Below are positions 61,615-64,000 of a stretch of 64,000 nucleotides of DNA, piece after piece. The stretch is taken from the NCBI RefSeq assembly GCF_001667585.1, contig NZ_LZJZ01000020.1, positions 124,001 through 188,000 of the forward strand, read 5' to 3'. Below the pieces are notes generated by a model, which had not been told where the DNA came from, searched no databases, and was given only the letters and a program-made list of their open reading frames with translations. Within the stretch, counting starts at the first letter, position 1; every line of letters starts with the position of its first letter. This stretch comes from Mycobacterium sp. E2733. GTDB lineage: Bacteria > Actinomycetota > Actinomycetes > Mycobacteriales > Mycobacteriaceae. The position numbers were made by a program, and so were the translations under genes.

Positions 61615-62846
61615 GGGCGATTGTTCCTTTCGTCGGCTTGGATGTCGGTCGCCTCGTAGTCGGGCACCGGCAGCGAGTCGTGCATTCGCACGCCCTTCGT
61701 GTTGAGTTTCGCCAGTGCCCGCGAGAGCGAGCCGGGCAACGACGAGACTAACTTGGCGCCACGGGTCAACGCCCACACCCCGAGTGGCGAGCCCGGGATG
61801 ATGCCCTTCGCGGCGCCGCGGGCGAAGGCCCGGCTGCGGCGCACCGGTTCGCGCATCTGCAATTCGTAGGCCGCGAACGCGCGCAGGTGGTCGCCGTCCG
61901 CCCGGGCGAGCTCTCCGGCCAGCACGTACGCGCCGAGCACCGCGAGGCTGGTGCTGCCTCCCACCGCGGGGCCGGGGCAATATCCCGCGTCGCCGACGAG
62001 CGTGACCCGGCGGCGTGACCACCGGTCCAGCCGCAGTTGACTGATCGAATCGAAGTAGAAGGCGGGCGTGCGGTCGACTTCGTCCAGCCAGCCGTCCACC
62101 TGTTCATGCATGCCGGCGAATGCATCGCGCAGGATTTGCTTCTGCCGCAACGCATCTCGATGGTCATAGTCGAGTTCGCGGCTGGTGCGGAACAGGAAAA
62201 CGGCGCGCGCGTCGTCCAAGTGCTCGGCGGTGTAGATGGCCGCGAGGCGGCCCACGCCGACGTGGGAGGTCATCTCGCCGCGGCCGGCCAGCGCCTTCGG
62301 GGCCGACACCACGGCCAGGTAACCGCCGAGGAACCGGGTGAGGTCGGCTTCTTCGCCGAAGGTCAGGTGCCGAACGTTGGAGTGCAGCCCGTCGGCTCCG
62401 ACGATGACGTCGAACCGACGCGCGTGGGCTTGCTCGAACGTCACCTCGCCGTCGTGTTCGATCGCGGTGATCGAATCCCCGAACAGGTACTCGACGTCGT
62501 CGCGGCCGACGGCGTGGTAGATCTCGCTGAGGTCGTCGCGCATGATCTCCACATGCCGGTCCGACGTGGCGGCGTAGATCTTGGTGAGGTCGATTTCGAT
62601 GGGCCGCGACCGGCCTTCCCGATGCATGGTCATGCGGTTCGTTCCGGTGGCGAGCGCCTCGATCTGAGGCAGCACACCCATGTCCTCTGAAATCTCCATC
62701 GCGGGACGAAACAGGTCGACGGCATGGCCGCCGGTTTTGCGCAGCGCCGGTGCGCGCTCGACGACCGTGACGTCGAAGCCGCGACGGGTCAGCCAGTAGG
62801 CCAGCACCGGGCCGGCGATGCTGGCGCCGGAGACGAGGACCCGCAC
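61605..62846 (-). CDS. FAD-dependent monooxygenase (PHBH/UbiH-like)
   Basis: A 413-residue flavoprotein with the FAD motif VLVSGASIAGPVLAYWL, the mid motif VIVGADGLHSNVR and the second FAD motif VTLVGDAGYCPGPAVGGSTSLA. These identify a group A flavin monooxygenase or oxidoreductase. It starts at GTG 62,846 after GGGAGGTCGCC. It forms a two-gene operon with the LLM oxidoreductase, suggesting sequential oxidation steps. Confidence 0.92.
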   Translation of the reverse strand: MRVLVSGASIAGPVLAYWLTRRGFDVTVVERAPALRKTGGHAVDLFRPAMEISEDMGVLPQIEALATGTNRMTMHREGRSRPIEIDLTKIYAATSDRHVEIMRDDLSEIYHAVGRDDVEYLFGDSITAIEHDGEVTFEQAHARRFDVIVGADGLHSNVRHLTFGEEADLTRFLGGYLAVVSAPKALAGRGEMTSHVGVGRLAAIYTAEHLDDARAVFLFRTSRELDYDHRDALRQKQILRDAFAGMHEQVDGWLDEVDRTPAFYFDSISQLRLDRWSRRRVTLVGDAGYCPGPAVGGSTSLAVLGAYVLAGELARADGDHLRAFAAYELQMREPVRRSRAFARGAAKGIIPGSPLGVWALTRGAKLVSSLPGSLSRALAKLNTKGVRMHDSLPVPDYEATDIQADERNNRPWN

Positions 62847-62956
62847 GGCGACCTCCCACTTGCTTGACGATGCGTAAGCCTAACGGGGCTGTAGGGCAGG
62901 ACTGCCCGCGGCGGTCGAGGGGCTTGCCTTCTGCGATGTGCTGGTCGGCGGCGGGC

Positions 62957-62962
62957 TAGAGT
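62957..62962 (+). promoter_or_regulatory. -10 element for a leaderless transcript
   Basis: TAGAGT lies 8 bp before ATG 62,971, and no ribosome site precedes the gene. A TAGGCT for the divergent FAD-monooxygenase lies on the other strand near 62,880. Confidence 0.45.
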
Positions 62963-62970
62963 CCGTTCCT

Positions 62971-63960
62971 ATGCGCTTCGGTCTCTTCATCCCGCAAGGC
63001 TGGCGAATGGATCTGGTCGGCATCGAGCCGGAGAAGCACTGGGCGGTGATGCGCGACCTGGCTGTCTACGCCGACAACAGCGCGTGGGACTCGCTATGGG
63101 TCTACGACCATTTCCACACCGTCCCGGTGCCGACGGGCGAAGCCACGCACGAAGCGTGGTCGTTGATGGCCGCCTACGGCGCGGTCACGTCGCGGATCAA
63201 ACTGGGCCAGATGTGCACGGCGATGAGCTACCGCAACCCGGTGTACCTGGCCAAGGTCGCGGCGACCGCGGACATCGTCTCCGGGGGCCGGATCCAGATG
63301 GGTATCGGCGGTGGCTGGTACGAACATGAGTGGCGCGCTTACGGTTACGGTTTCCCGTCGGCCGGCGTGCGGCTGGCCCGGTTGGACGAGGGCGTACAGA
63401 TCATGCGCGATGCCTGGCGCGACGGCGAGGTCAGCTTCGACGGCAAGCACTACCAGGTCGACGGCGCCATCGTTTCCCCGAAGCCCTTGCAGGACAACGG
63501 GATTCCGCTGTGGATCGCCGGCGGCGGGGAGAAGGTGACCTTGCGCATCGCCGCGAAGTACGCGCAGTACACCAACTTCGCGCCGGAACCGGAGGCGTTC
63601 GCCCACAAGTCGGACGTGCTAGCGCGGCACTGCCGGGAGGTGGGCACCGACTTCGATGCCATCGTGCGTTCGGCCAACTTCAACGCGGTGGTCGGGACCT
63701 CGGACGCCGACGTCAAGGACCGGATGCAGCGCGTCCGCGACCGCGTCGTCCGCTACGTCCCCGAGGCTGCCGCCGATGCGATGCTGGCCGCCGGCAGCGG
63801 ACCCGATTCGGCGACGGGGACACCGGAACAGGTGATCGAGCGGATCGCCAAGCTCCGCGACCTCGGATGCCAATACGCGATCTGCTATTTCCCGGAGGCC
63901 GCGTACGACCGCTCCGGCATCGAGTTGTTCGAGCGCGAGGTGATTCCCGCGCTCAGCTAG
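62971..63960 (+). CDS. LLM-class F420-dependent oxidoreductase
   Basis: A 329-residue luciferase-like enzyme. It has MRFGLFIPQGWRMDL, SLWVYDHFHTVPVP, KLGQMCTAMSYRNPVYLAK and GRIQMGIGGGWYEHEW. Start ATG 62,971 is chosen because the family N-terminus begins there and a TAGAGT -10 is 8 bp upstream. The longer frame adds 11 unconserved residues. The remaining 40 bp of the window after the stop show nothing. Confidence 0.93.
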   Translation: MRFGLFIPQGWRMDLVGIEPEKHWAVMRDLAVYADNSAWDSLWVYDHFHTVPVPTGEATHEAWSLMAAYGAVTSRIKLGQMCTAMSYRNPVYLAKVAATADIVSGGRIQMGIGGGWYEHEWRAYGYGFPSAGVRLARLDEGVQIMRDAWRDGEVSFDGKHYQVDGAIVSPKPLQDNGIPLWIAGGGEKVTLRIAAKYAQYTNFAPEPEAFAHKSDVLARHCREVGTDFDAIVRSANFNAVVGTSDADVKDRMQRVRDRVVRYVPEAAADAMLAAGSGPDSATGTPEQVIERIAKLRDLGCQYAICYFPEAAYDRSGIELFEREVIPALS

Positions 63961-64000
63961 CCTTCAGATGTCGGAGGTGACGTACCTCTTCTTGACGGGG

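Overview
The window is high-GC DNA with mycobacterial gene content: an mce operon with Mce-associated proteins, [3Fe-4S] ferredoxin/P450 pairs, F420-type luciferase-like oxidoreductases, an LpqH-family lipoprotein, and a right-hand block whose gene order matches, from memory, M. tuberculosis kdc-Rv0854-far-Rv0856-Rv0857-dapC-fadA-fadB. A slow-growing non-tuberculous Mycobacterium is the likely source. The species is not determined here.

Region 1 (about 1-28,128) is a dense catabolic island. It holds three cytochrome P450s, each with its own small ferredoxin, and an extra ferredoxin overlapping a NuoF-like flavoprotein. It also holds three 3-hydroxyisobutyrate-dehydrogenase-like enzymes, two alpha/beta hydrolases, a DUF35-thiolase fusion, two amidohydrolases with a Rieske ferredoxin, a carboxymuconolactone-decarboxylase-like protein, a split acyl-CoA dehydrogenase pair, an SDR, an aldehyde dehydrogenase and a CoA transferase. 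Many neighbours overlap by 4 bp (ATGA/GTGA), so they probably form long operons.

Region 2 (28,513-38,058) is a complete mce transport operon (yrbEA, yrbEB, mceA-F, with E a lipoprotein). It is flanked on both sides by paralogous modules made of one secreted protein and two Mce-associated (Mas) membrane proteins. No MceG ATPase is present in the window.

Region 3 (40,412-44,029) holds a secreted protein, a TetR regulator, a perfect 20-bp palindrome, and a four-gene membrane operon. That operon encodes two paralogous polytopic proteins of unknown function followed by orphan cytochrome-oxidase subunit III-like and IV-like proteins.

Region 4 (44,031-51,386) returns to catabolism: a fourth P450 closely resembling the first, a TetR regulator, an enoyl-CoA hydratase, an amidohydrolase, an acyl-CoA synthetase, an LpqH-like lipoprotein and a Bfd-like protein.

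Region 5 (51,397-60,547) is the conserved kdc-to-fadB block with three SRPBCC proteins. It is followed by a hairpin repeat, a methyltransferase remnant, two LLM-class oxidoreductases and an FAD monooxygenase.

The most interesting signal is a recurrent inverted repeat, consensus GAGAAT-N3-ATTCTC. By eye it lies upstream of at least seven transcription units on both sides of the mce operon: P450/ferredoxin, thiolase operon, amidohydrolase, acyl-CoA dehydrogenases, SDR/aldehyde dehydrogenase, enoyl-CoA hydratase, and amidohydrolase/acyl-CoA synthetase. It suggests one regulator controlling an undescribed pathway. A reasonable inference is that the window encodes uptake (Mce) and stepwise oxidative and CoA-dependent breakdown of an unidentified hydrophobic, probably cyclic, substrate.
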